This document shows, piece after piece, positions 1 through 6,089 of a stretch of 10,115 nucleotides of DNA. A program made the position numbers and the translations under genes. Origin of the DNA: CAYLWW01 sp964387585 (GTDB taxonomy: Bacteria; Pseudomonadota; Alphaproteobacteria; Rickettsiales; Midichloriaceae); the NCBI GenBank assembly GCA_964387585.1, contig CAYLWW010000059.1, forward strand, positions 1 to 10,115, read 5' to 3'. Within the stretch, counting starts at the first letter, position 1; each line of letters starts with the position of its first letter. The notes under the pieces are model-generated. The model was given only the letters and a program-made list of their open reading frames with translations. It had not been told where the DNA came from and ran no database searches.

Positions 1-8
1 ATATAGCT

Positions 9-27
9 TATAACATATAGTTAGTGA
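9..27 (+). repeat. Left terminal inverted repeat of the IS630 element
   Basis: This 19-bp end matches the reverse complement of 1042-1060 at 18 of 19 positions, with a perfect 16-bp core (AACATATAGTTAGTGA, 12-27). The single mismatch is at position 11. The outer TA is probably the target dinucleotide rather than part of the element. Confidence 0.9.
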
Positions 28-1058
28 CATTAAAATATATTTCTTATATATTTTGCTTAAAAAGGTATAAGAGTAGCATATTCATATAATTTAAGAATAA
101 AAGTGATGCAATATATAGGAAGCCCCTCCCAGGAAAGAGAGTAGAAGAAGCAAGTAAGGTGTTTAATGTTAGTAGGAAAGTAATTTTTGATTGGAAAATT
201 GCTCAAGAAAAGCACAGGGTGATGCAAAAGCAAAGACTGGCTATCAAAAAGGTCCAGATAAGAAGATCAAAGATATAGATGAATTTAAAAAATTCTTAGA
301 AGCAAATTATGATAAATCAAGTAAAGAATTAGCTAGGCTTTGGCCAGAGGAGATTTCTAACATGATGATATGGCGATTAGTCAGGAAGCTTGGTTACACA
401 TATAAAAAAAGCCTATCTTCATCCTAAAAGAGACGATGGATTAAGAAGTGAGTTTATTAAGAAAATTAAGCTATAGCTAATTCTTTATAATTCTGGTACG
501 CGTTATTACTCGCATCCTCATGTAGGTCTTACTACACTACCCTCACTCGATCTATTACCAAAATTAAAATACTTTAGCTATAATACAGAAAAATCAATTG
601 GTTTTTATTGATAAATCTGGAATTAAAGATAATACTTGCCTTTCATATGGTTGGAGCTTGAAAGGAACAAGAAAAAAGCTTATCAACATAAGTCTAGAAT
701 AACCACGATTGCAGGACTTTGTGATGAAAACATTATAGCGTCAGTAATATTTGAAGGTAATTGCAATAAAGATGTTTTTGAAGGTTACACATAGAGAATA
801 TGTTAATTAAAGAATCAAAACCAGAACAAACTGTTATTATTAATAATATTAACTTTCATAAAAATTCTAAAGTAAAAGAATTGATAGAGTCTGTTGGCTG
901 CAACATTTTATTTTTACCAACTTATTCGCTCCTGATTTAAATCCAATATAGCATTATTGGTTTAAGATAAAAAACGAGATAAGGAAAACCGTAAATGATT
1001 TTGAGATTTTTTTGATGCTGTTTACTTTACATTACAAAAAATCACTAACTATATGTTG
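11..1058 (+). mobile_element. Degenerate IS630-family insertion sequence
   Basis: This is a complete but dead IS630/Tc1-mariner type element of about 1.05 kb, bounded by inverted repeats (9-27 and 1042-1060) and containing the remains of one transposase on the plus strand. Both ends abut a TA dinucleotide (9-10 and 1059-1060), as expected for this family, which inserts at TA and duplicates it. The tips differ by one base (TAACAT against CAACAT read inward). A ~107-bp foreign segment sits inside at about 476-582, so the original element was nearer 0.94 kb. It cannot transpose by itself, because the transposase is broken many times over. Whether a related intact copy could mobilise it through its ends is unknown. 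Confidence 0.85.
476..582. repeat. Small non-coding insert flanked by AGCTATA repeats
   Basis: Between the KKIK part of the transposase (ending near 470) and QLVFIDKSG (from 595) lie about 107 bases that encode nothing resembling the family. The heptamer AGCTATA occurs at 469-475 and again at 576-582, as a target duplication would. The insert is noticeably less AT-rich in its middle (about 495-550) than its surroundings. It contains a short stem, TGTAG (521-525) with CTACA (532-536), around a 6-base loop. The upstream copy is also part of a 10-bp palindrome, AGCTATAGCT (469-478). It could be a MITE or a rickettsial-type palindromic element, but neither is recognised by sequence here, and a chance repeat in AT-rich DNA is possible. 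Confidence 0.5.
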
Positions 1059-1060
1059 TA
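1042..1060 (-). repeat. Right terminal inverted repeat of the IS630 element
   Basis: This is the reverse complement partner of 9-27. The last codons of the decayed transposase, when frame-corrected (ITNYML then stop), run through it, so the repeat was once part of the coding sequence. Confidence 0.9.
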
Positions 1061-1231
1061 GACTATAGCTTTATTATTATTTTTCGAAATTATTTTGTTA
1101 ACAACACCTAACTGTTTGGTTTTATTTTTTCTCTAACTTATGCCTGAAACTTCTCGATTATCTAGCCTATCAAATCTTTAAACTTATTTTGTTAAAAACA
1201 AAAAACGCCGTCTCTATGCTCCTAAAAACAT

Positions 1232-1600
1232 CTACTTACTATTATAACCTCGTATAAATGCATTCATGAGCTTATTGCTCGTTAGATTGCAAGAATGAGG
1301 TTTATCACTATTTATTTTATCAACTTTATAATAACCAAGCAAAAATGATATTACAATAAAAAACCCCAGCAAGATTAATGATGTAAATAAAGCAGAATGA
1401 GCTTCTGAATAATTAAAACTATATATCAGAAATTTAAAAATAAAATATGCTAAATAACATTCAAACAAAAATATACTAGAAAAAATCACAGAAGCGATTA
1501 TCGCTACCTTTATTACCATATTAGTAGCAAAATATTTTGTTTCCTTACTGTTATCTAACCAGCCACCAACAAATGGTTTTAACAAATTCAATAGTAACAC
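1232..1600 (-). CDS. Small two-helix membrane protein, YqjE/holin-X-like by position
   Basis: This 122-residue protein starts with GTG (1598-1600). It has two hydrophobic segments, roughly residues 29-58 and 69-91, joined by a short polar turn, and ends in a polar tail containing NKLMNAFIRGY. Nothing catalytic is visible. It lies 9 bp after an ElaB/YqjD-like gene on the same strand, and its Shine-Dalgarno (GAGGTGAGGGA next to the GTG) overlaps the upstream TGA, so the two are almost certainly co-translated. In enterobacteria the gene after the DUF883 gene yqjD is yqjE, a small two-helix protein of the holin-X group. Size, topology and position agree, but residue similarity cannot be judged here. 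Inferred role: inner-membrane partner of the upstream protein. The alternative is a lineage-specific membrane protein. Confidence 0.6.
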   Translation of the reverse strand: MLLLNLLKPFVGGWLDNSKETKYFATNMVIKVAIIASVIFSSIFLFECYLAYFIFKFLIYSFNYSEAHSALFTSLILLGFFIVISFLLGYYKVDKINSDKPHSCNLTSNKLMNAFIRGYNSK

Positions 1601-1609
1601 TCCCTCACC

Positions 1610-1933
1610 TCATCCTTGCTTGTTATTAAAAAATAATTTCGCTAATATCATTCCTGCTGTAAAGGCAATTGTAGTTGATAATAGTGGATTTTTCTTTATT
1701 TTAGATTCCAGGGAGTTAGTATAATACTTCAGTTCCTCTTCTGCTGTATTGACTACATCTTTTGTTTTAGCTCCAATCTCATATAAATTTTCTTCCATAG
1801 CTTGGACTGCTTCTTTTCCTTCTTCTCTCATATTGTTAAATTTATTTTTCATAATTGCTTTTGCTTCATTAGAAGCTTCAGTTAGATTAGCTTTAATGTT
1901 TTCTACTGCTTGAGATTTTTGTTCTATTGTCAT
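1610..1933 (-). CDS. ElaB/YqjD-like (DUF883) membrane-anchored protein
   Basis: This 107-residue protein has a long, charged, probably helical N-terminal part (residues 1-81, rich in E, K, A and N with no predicted breaks). It ends in a single C-terminal membrane helix at about 83-102, introduced by KKNPLLSTTIAFTAG. This is the ElaB/YqjD/DUF883 layout: an amphipathic cytoplasmic rod, then the N-P-L turn, then a glycine-containing tail anchor. Family members in E. coli bind ribosomes and hold them at the inner membrane in stationary phase. Whether that applies here is inference. The ATG at 1931-1933 has AGAGG a few bases upstream. It is the first gene of a two-gene unit with the small membrane protein downstream. 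The length matches E. coli members (about 100 residues). Confidence 0.72.
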   Translation of the reverse strand: MTIEQKSQAVENIKANLTEASNEAKAIMKNKFNNMREEGKEAVQAMEENLYEIGAKTKDVVNTAEEELKYYTNSLESKIKKNPLLSTTIAFTAGMILAKLFFNNKQG

Positions 1934-2176
1934 TTTATACCTCTTTAGCCGAAACTATCTTGTTATTGATTTTATTAAGCTAAGTTTATTAACTATATTA
2001 CCTAACATAATTTAATACTAAGGCAAATATGAAGTAAAAGTCAACTATATAAATAAACTTATATTTATGCTGTTAATAACGTTAAATCAATATAAAATAC
2101 TAATTGCTTATATAACAGCAGTTCCCGAAGATGGCTAATTAGAACTTTTTATTAAAAATTATACTTAGAAGCTTGA

Positions 2177-2899
2177 TTAATTTTTAACATTTTTTTTAGT
2201 TAAAGCGTTAACTACCCCATGGAGCAACCTTAAGTCGCTATTGCTAAGTTGGCTTTGCAATATTATGTTACGTATTTTTGCTATTAGCTGGCTCTTTTTT
2301 TCTGGGATGCGAAAAAAACTGTGATTTTCAAGCTTTTTAATTAATTTAGCGATAAAGATTTCACTTTCTCTATAAGTAATTATATCATCATTCCTTTTAT
2401 TAATATTACTGTCTAATAATAAAGATATTTTAGATAGCTCATAAGCTATAATTGCGGCTGATTGGGCTAGGTTAAGCGATTTATTATCTAAACTCGTAGA
2501 AATTGTGATAATTTTGCTAGCAAAATTAAGTTCATCGTTACTTAATCCTGAGCTTTCTCTTCCAAATATTATACCCACTTTACATCCTATATCATGATAA
2601 TGCTTTATTTCATTTGCAGCTATTTCAGGGGTAATAACGCTTTTATTTGAGTTACGAATATTAGCAGTAGTAGCCATTACTATTTGTAAATCATTGATTG
2701 CATCATCAATAGAATTATATAATTTTGCATCCCGTATTATTGCTTCTCCATGCGCTGCTGTGGCAATTGCTTTATCGTTAGGCCAACCATCACGTGGTGA
2801 TACTATACGCAAATCATAAAAACCAAAGTTGCTCATAATTCTCGCTACAGCTCCGATATTTTCACCCATTTGCGGTTTCAGTAATATAAATTTAGGCAT
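2177..2899 (-). CDS. trmJ: tRNA (cytidine/uridine-32-2'-O)-methyltransferase, TrmJ type
   Basis: A SPOUT (TrmH/SpoU) superfamily methyltransferase that transfers a methyl group from S-adenosylmethionine to the 2'-OH of residue 32 in the anticodon loop of certain tRNAs. All three family motifs are visible: motif 1, NIGAVAR, residues 14-20, with the RNA-contacting Asn14 and Arg20; motif 2, IIFGRESSGLSNDEL, residues 110-124; and motif 3, SLNLAQSAAI, residues 141-150, part of the trefoil-knot cofactor site. The 240-residue length and C-terminal helical extension (about 170-240) match TrmJ (E. coli 246) better than TrmL. The N-terminus MPKFILLKPQMGENIG starts where the family starts, which supports this ATG. 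It is transcribed away from the manC gene across a 251-bp spacer. The exact target nucleoside in this organism is inferred from the family. Confidence 0.88.
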   Translation of the reverse strand: MPKFILLKPQMGENIGAVARIMSNFGFYDLRIVSPRDGWPNDKAIATAAHGEAIIRDAKLYNSIDDAINDLQIVMATTANIRNSNKSVITPEIAANEIKHYHDIGCKVGIIFGRESSGLSNDELNFASKIITISTSLDNKSLNLAQSAAIIAYELSKISLLLDSNINKRNDDIITYRESEIFIAKLIKKLENHSFFRIPEKKSQLIAKIRNIILQSQLSNSDLRLLHGVVNALTKKNVKN

Positions 2900-3150
2900 T
2901 TGAAAGTAAGGAATAAAAAATTAATTTGCTACAGGTTAATATTTATACATAGCTTTATTATTAAAAAAATAAAATTTATTGTTTAAAATAATAAAAAATT
3001 GAATTTTGTTTATTAAATTCTGTTTAATCTATAAAAATTCTCGATTTATACTAGGATAATTAATAAGTTAACTTATAATTTAAAGTATTTGTAATATGTA
3101 AATTAATCATATATAGATAACTATGGGAAGGTATATAAACAAGCAAACTT
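2900..3150. promoter_or_regulatory. Divergent spacer, trmJ and manC promoters
   Basis: These 251 bp between divergent genes must hold both promoters. They are extremely AT-rich, so single boxes carry little weight. For manC the best -10 candidate is TATACT (3047-3052), with a poor -35 (TTTAAT, 3023-3028). A GGGAAGG at 3125-3131 is the only Shine-Dalgarno-like string, but it lies about 20 bases before the ATG. An in-frame TAA at 3136-3138 excludes an earlier start. No gene is seen here. Confidence 0.3.
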
Positions 3151-4221
3151 ATGTCAAAAAACATTATTCCTGTAGTTTTGTGTGGGGGAATAGGAAATAG
3201 GCTCTGGCCTTTATCAGACAGTGATAAACCAAAACAATTCTTAAAGCTGTTTGGCAAGTACAGTTTACTACAACAGACAGTATTACGTACTTCTTATGAT
3301 AGCTTATTTAATAAACCTATTATAGTAAGTAACATAAAATATCACAGATTGCTCAAATCCCAATTAACCTCAATCAGTTGCGAGTATGATAGAATAATAT
3401 TAGAGCCAGCTATTAAAAATACCGCATCCTCAGTAATAGTAGCTGCTATACATATGGCTAAACATTACGGTGGCGAATCAATTATGCTCTTAATGCCATC
3501 AGATCACTATATAAATGATCATGATCATATGTTAGGTCTGGTAAAAAAAGCTGCAAACTATATTGACTCCCATCCTAATAGCATTTTAGCTTTTGGTATC
3601 AAGGTTAATCAAATAGCTACTAATTACGGTTATATTTTAAAAGGAGAGCTTATAGGCGATGAAATATTCAAAGTTGATAAATTTATAGAAAAGCCTAATT
3701 ATAAAAAAGCTAAATCTTATCTAAATAACTTAAATTATTATTGGAATAGTGGTATATACTTAAGTAGTTGTAAAAACATCATTAAGTTATATAAAAAGCT
3801 ATCTCCAAAACTTTATAATTTATGCTTGGAATCTTTAAAAAAAGGACAATACAATAACAAATTAATATCTCTTGATTCTGAGACGTTTAACCTAAATGAT
3901 AATGTATCTTTTGATAAAGCTATAATAGAAAAGAGTAGTAATATCCTAATGCAACCATTACTTAGCGGTTGGGATGACCTTGGTTCTTGGGAAAGCGTAT
4001 TAAGGTTGGTCAAAAAAAGTGAAGATTCAAGCGACTCAAAGAAAAATGCTATAGTTATGGATTCTACAGGAAGCTATGCATATAGCGATGATCGACCTAT
4101 TGTTGTAGCAGGAGTCAATAATATAATGGCTTTAAATATGAATAATAAAATTATTATTGTTCATAAAAGCAATATACATAAGATTCATAGCTTCTATAAT
4201 CGACTGTTAAAAGATATATAA
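3151..4221 (+). CDS. manC: Mannose-1-phosphate guanylyltransferase (single domain)
   Basis: Makes GDP-mannose and pyrophosphate from GTP and mannose-1-phosphate in the cytoplasm, for mannosyl or deoxy-sugar glycans. The nucleotidyltransferase signature GGIGNRLWPL is at residues 12-21, followed by KPKQF (26-30). EPAIKNTA is at 85-92, PSDHY, the metal/nucleotide site, at 116-120, NYGYI at 158-162 and FIEKP, sugar-phosphate site, at 178-182. WNSGIY is at 198-203 and GWDDLGSW at 273-280. The last ~60 residues fit the short beta-helix tail of the family. At 356 residues it has no C-terminal phosphomannose isomerase domain, unlike the ~470-residue bifunctional AlgA/ManC proteins, so a separate isomerase and phosphomannomutase would be needed. 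It is followed after 35 bp by ispD and probably transcribed with it, although the pathways are unrelated. An in-frame stop just upstream supports the ATG chosen. Confidence 0.9.
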   Translation: MSKNIIPVVLCGGIGNRLWPLSDSDKPKQFLKLFGKYSLLQQTVLRTSYDSLFNKPIIVSNIKYHRLLKSQLTSISCEYDRIILEPAIKNTASSVIVAAIHMAKHYGGESIMLLMPSDHYINDHDHMLGLVKKAANYIDSHPNSILAFGIKVNQIATNYGYILKGELIGDEIFKVDKFIEKPNYKKAKSYLNNLNYYWNSGIYLSSCKNIIKLYKKLSPKLYNLCLESLKKGQYNNKLISLDSETFNLNDNVSFDKAIIEKSSNILMQPLLSGWDDLGSWESVLRLVKKSEDSSDSKKNAIVMDSTGSYAYSDDRPIVVAGVNNIMALNMNNKIIIVHKSNIHKIHSFYNRLLKDI

Positions 4222-4256
4222 AATATATTTTGATTTTAACTTTCGAAAGGTTTTTT

Positions 4257-4964
4257 ATGGAAAATATTGCTATTATCCTTGCTGGAGGTGTTGGTAGCCG
4301 TTTACAGTCGTCTACTCCAAAGCAATATCTTAGCATTAACAAGAAAGAGATATTATTGTTAACTTTATCTCAATTTTTAGTTAATAATTCCATTGATGGT
4401 ATAAAGGTTGTCATACACCCTGAACATCTTCAGTTATATAATAAAACTGTAGCTAAAATTAATTCTGCTAAGTTAATGCCTCCAGCTTATGGCGATATTA
4501 GCAGGCAAGCAAGCGTACTTAAAGGTTTGGATAGTATTAAGCATTTAAATCCTAATAATGTGATTATACACGACGCTTGCAGACCATTTATAAGTCAGCG
4601 CATTTTATTAGAAGTAATCGATTCCCTTAGTATAAACTTAGCTGTAGATGTAGGGATCAAACCGATAGATACTATAAAACGTAATATAAATGGGCAAATT
4701 ATCTCTATAGATAGAGAAGAGCTATATAATACCCAAACACCACAAGGATTTAGATATAACACCATATATCAATTACATAATGACTTTCAAAGTAATTTCT
4801 TTACAGATGATATTAGTCTTTGCCTAAAAGCTAATATAACACCCGCATTAGTGATCGGTGATAATCATAATATTAAAATAACTTCAGAGATTGATCTTGA
4901 TTACGCTGAATATATTTATGCTAAACTGATAGAACGAAAAATTATCGTTGATTTTATAGTATAA
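4257..4964 (+). CDS. ispD: 2-C-methyl-D-erythritol 4-phosphate cytidylyltransferase
   Basis: Third step of the MEP isoprenoid pathway: MEP and CTP give CDP-methylerythritol and pyrophosphate. The 235-residue protein shows the IspD landmarks in order: LAGGVGSRL (8-16) and PKQY (21-24) for CTP binding, GDISRQASV (79-87), HDACRP (105-110; HDAARP is the usual form), TQTPQGF (159-165), TDD (183-185) and GDNHNIKIT (201-209). An upstream in-frame TTG at 4230 would add nine residues. The ATG at 4257 is preferred because GAAAGG (4245-4250) lies six bases before it and the family begins at this point (MENIAIILAGG). It follows manC by 35 bp and precedes ispF by 54 bp in the same reading frame. No fusion to IspF is present, unlike the IspDF proteins common in alphaproteobacteria. 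Confidence 0.93.
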   Translation: MENIAIILAGGVGSRLQSSTPKQYLSINKKEILLLTLSQFLVNNSIDGIKVVIHPEHLQLYNKTVAKINSAKLMPPAYGDISRQASVLKGLDSIKHLNPNNVIIHDACRPFISQRILLEVIDSLSINLAVDVGIKPIDTIKRNINGQIISIDREELYNTQTPQGFRYNTIYQLHNDFQSNFFTDDISLCLKANITPALVIGDNHNIKITSEIDLDYAEYIYAKLIERKIIVDFIV

Positions 4965-5018
4965 AAGTTTCAATATCTTCCACTAGATTAGATTATTATA
5001 TTTTAGCATATTTTGTAA

Positions 5019-5507
5019 ATGATAGTAAGAACAGGAATTGGAATAGATATTCATGCTTTTGATGCTGAAAAAGTAGAAAATAATAGCATAATTATTGGTG
5101 GTATTTCAATAAAACATCCTTATAAAATCAAAGCCCATTCAGATGGCGACGTTATAATGCACTCTATTACTGAAGCATTATTTGGTGCTATTGCTGCAGG
5201 CAATATAGGGCAACATTTTCCCTCAAGCGACCCTCAATGGAAAGATGCGAATTCTGAAATTTTCGTACGTTATGCTAATGAAATGGTAAGAAATGCAGGT
5301 TGGAATATTTCTAATATAGACTGTGTAGTAATATGTGAAGCACCTAAGATAATGCCACATAGCTTAACCATTCGCTCCAATATAGCCAATGTTTTGAGCA
5401 TAGATATAGAACAAATCAGTGTTAAAGCTACTACTGCAGAAAAAATGGGATTTTTAGGTCGTAAAGAAGGTATAGCAGCACAAGCTATATGCACTTTGAT
5501 TAAGTAA
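5019..5507 (+). CDS. ispF: 2-C-methyl-D-erythritol 2,4-cyclodiphosphate synthase
   Basis: Fifth step of the MEP pathway: cyclises CDP-methylerythritol 2-phosphate to the 2,4-cyclodiphosphate with release of CMP. It acts as a trimer with one metal site per interface. The metal ligands are visible as Asp10 and His12 (GIDIHAF) and His48. AHSDGDV (39-45) and the C-terminal signature KATTAEKMGFLGRKEG (136-151) complete the site. At 162 residues it has the normal length of free-standing IspF. No Shine-Dalgarno is visible before the ATG, which is preceded by an AT-rich tract with in-frame stops. It may depend on translational coupling or leaderless-like initiation. The next feature downstream is a tRNA, so transcription of the manC-ispD-ispF unit probably ends near here, though no clear terminator is seen. 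Confidence 0.95.
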   Translation: MIVRTGIGIDIHAFDAEKVENNSIIIGGISIKHPYKIKAHSDGDVIMHSITEALFGAIAAGNIGQHFPSSDPQWKDANSEIFVRYANEMVRNAGWNISNIDCVVICEAPKIMPHSLTIRSNIANVLSIDIEQISVKATTAEKMGFLGRKEGIAAQAICTLIK

Positions 5508-5557
5508 TTTTACTTGAATTTACATTATTTCTTCCTTAAAACTAGCTTAATTTTATT

Positions 5558-5586
5558 TTGACTTTTCATTATCTTTATGTTAGTGC
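5558..5586 (+). promoter_or_regulatory. Possible promoter of tRNA-Ala
   Basis: TTGACT (5558-5563) is a good -35 match. The hexamer 17 bases further on, TAGTGC (5581-5586), is a weak -10. Transcription would then begin about 22 bases before the tRNA. The position is sensible, but the -10 is poor. Confidence 0.25.
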
Positions 5587-5614
5587 TTACTGTCACAACT
5601 AAAGCATAGTAAAA

Positions 5615-5690
5615 GGGGTCATGGCGCAGTTGGTAGCGCGTTTGAATGGCATTCAAAAGGTCAGCGGTTCGAACCCGCTTGACTCCACCA
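5615..5690 (+). tRNA. tRNA-Ala (anticodon GGC)
   Basis: A full cloverleaf can be drawn over 76 bases including an encoded CCA. The acceptor stem is GGGGTCA/TGACTCC (5615-5621 with 5680-5686), the D stem GCGC/GCGC (5624-5627 with 5636-5639) and the anticodon stem TTTGA/TCAAA. The anticodon loop ATGGCAT places GGC at 5648-5650 after the invariant T33. The T arm is AGCGG-TTCGAAC-CCGCT, and A73 is followed by CCA. The third acceptor pair is G3:T70, the identity element for alanyl-tRNA synthetase, which agrees with the GGC anticodon. The variable loop is a normal five bases (AGGTC). All stems are fully paired apart from that wobble, so the gene looks functional. Confidence 0.97.
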
Positions 5691-5990
5691 TTTCTATAAA
5701 GTGCTGAAATGATATGTTTTATATTATCTCTGCTACTGATTAAAAGTTCAGGTTATGCTATAACTCTAATCTTAATGCCGTAGCGCTCACTATCTCTTCA
5801 CTGCTAATAGCCGTCGTTTATCTCTTTAGTTATAAATCTATTTCACAACATTTTTATTAATCAATAATTATTAATAATAAATATCTTAACACTTTGGTTA
5901 ATAAATGATTAATCAACGAGTAATTTTTAGTAGTCTTTCGAATTTTTTTATTAGATAATAAAGAACGATGTTGGTAACAAAACTAAAAAC

Positions 5991-6035
5991 TTCAGTTCTT
6001 AATACTTTTTGAATAAAAAATATAATGGAACTGAA
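5991..6035 (+). promoter_or_regulatory. Inverted repeat around the putative mdh promoter
   Basis: TTCAGTTC (5991-5998) and GAACTGAA (6028-6035) are exact 8-bp reverse complements. They enclose a perfect consensus -10 hexamer TATAAT (6021-6026) about 65 bases before the mdh start. The -35 region is not convincing. The repeat could be an operator or form a leader hairpin. In DNA this AT-rich the TATAAT alone is weak evidence, but the repeat contains G/C positions and is less likely to be random. Confidence 0.3.
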
Positions 6036-6070
6036 ATAATTCTTATAGCAAAGAGTAAAATAAATTATTA

Positions 6071-6075
6071 GGAGG
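6071..6075 (+). promoter_or_regulatory. Strong Shine-Dalgarno of mdh, unusually far from the ATG
   Basis: GGAGG is the best ribosome binding site in the window, but 14 bases separate it from ATG 6090 where 5-9 is usual. The protein aligns with the family from this ATG, so the start is kept. A non-AUG codon nearer the site cannot be excluded. Confidence 0.6.
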
Positions 6076-6089
6076 AAAAGATAATTAAC

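Larger units (their letters stand above)
106..1061 (+). pseudogene. IS630-family transposase, multiply frameshifted
   Basis: These are remnants of a DDE transposase that can be followed end to end by switching frames. A helix-turn-helix segment (VEEASKVFNVSRKVIFDWK) starts at 141. The longest open piece is 191-427, carrying AKTGYQKG, FKKFLEANYDKSSKELARLW and a second HTH. The catalytic domain has FIDKSG at 604-621, then KAYQHKSR and GLCDENII. It ends with FLPTYS, PDLNPI and HYWFKIKNEIRK. The first catalytic Asp survives (610-612). The second is Asn (842-844, INNINFHK where IDN is usual), and the catalytic Glu is a TAG stop (949-951). I count at least six frameshifts, including a one-base loss in the T run near 1006-1012. 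If the frame is corrected, the natural stop is TAG at 1059-1061, formed by the right inverted repeat and the flanking TA. The start is uncertain; ATG 106 is the likely original. The 191-427 piece should not be called a separate gene. Confidence 0.88.
5691..6089. other. Gene-free stretch between tRNA-Ala and mdh
   Basis: I see no coding signal in these 399 bp. The stretch holds a perfect 10-bp palindrome TGATTAATCA (5906-5915), whose left half is also found inverted as ATTAATCA at 5856-5863. It also holds TTAAC/GTTAA around 5886-5901 and the mdh leader with a TATAAT (6021-6026). The segment up to about 5830 is less AT-rich than the rest and may be decayed sequence, but I cannot assign it to any gene. 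Confidence 0.5.

Noticed and set aside
191..427. Open frame of 78 codons that could be called a small hypothetical gene
   Set aside because: Its translation is the N-terminal middle part of the IS630 transposase, and it continues in other frames on both sides.
1061..1231. Possible further coding remnant or terminator between the IS630 end and the YqjE-like gene
   Set aside because: No frame gives a recognisable protein and no convincing stem-loop with a T run was found.
2118..2145. Possible hairpin AGTTC/GAACT downstream of trmJ as its terminator
   Set aside because: The stem is only five pairs with a long loop, and no T run is placed correctly on the minus strand.
3060..3257. Minus-strand open frame overlapping the manC start
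   Set aside because: It is antisense to a well-conserved gene, has no family features, and its length is expected by chance in this composition.
4230..4256. TTG start giving ispD nine extra residues
   Set aside because: The ATG at 4257 has a good Shine-Dalgarno six bases upstream and matches the start of the family.
3813..4342. Minus-strand open frames (3813-4013, 4154-4342) within manC and ispD
   Set aside because: They are shadows of conserved coding sequence, with no ribosome binding site or recognisable protein.
5270..5494. Minus-strand open frame inside ispF
   Set aside because: It lies wholly antisense to the conserved ispF C-terminus.
5886..5901. CtrA-like box, TTAA spaced from TTAA
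   Set aside because: The spacing is eight bases, not the seven of the known CtrA site, and TTAA is very common in this DNA.
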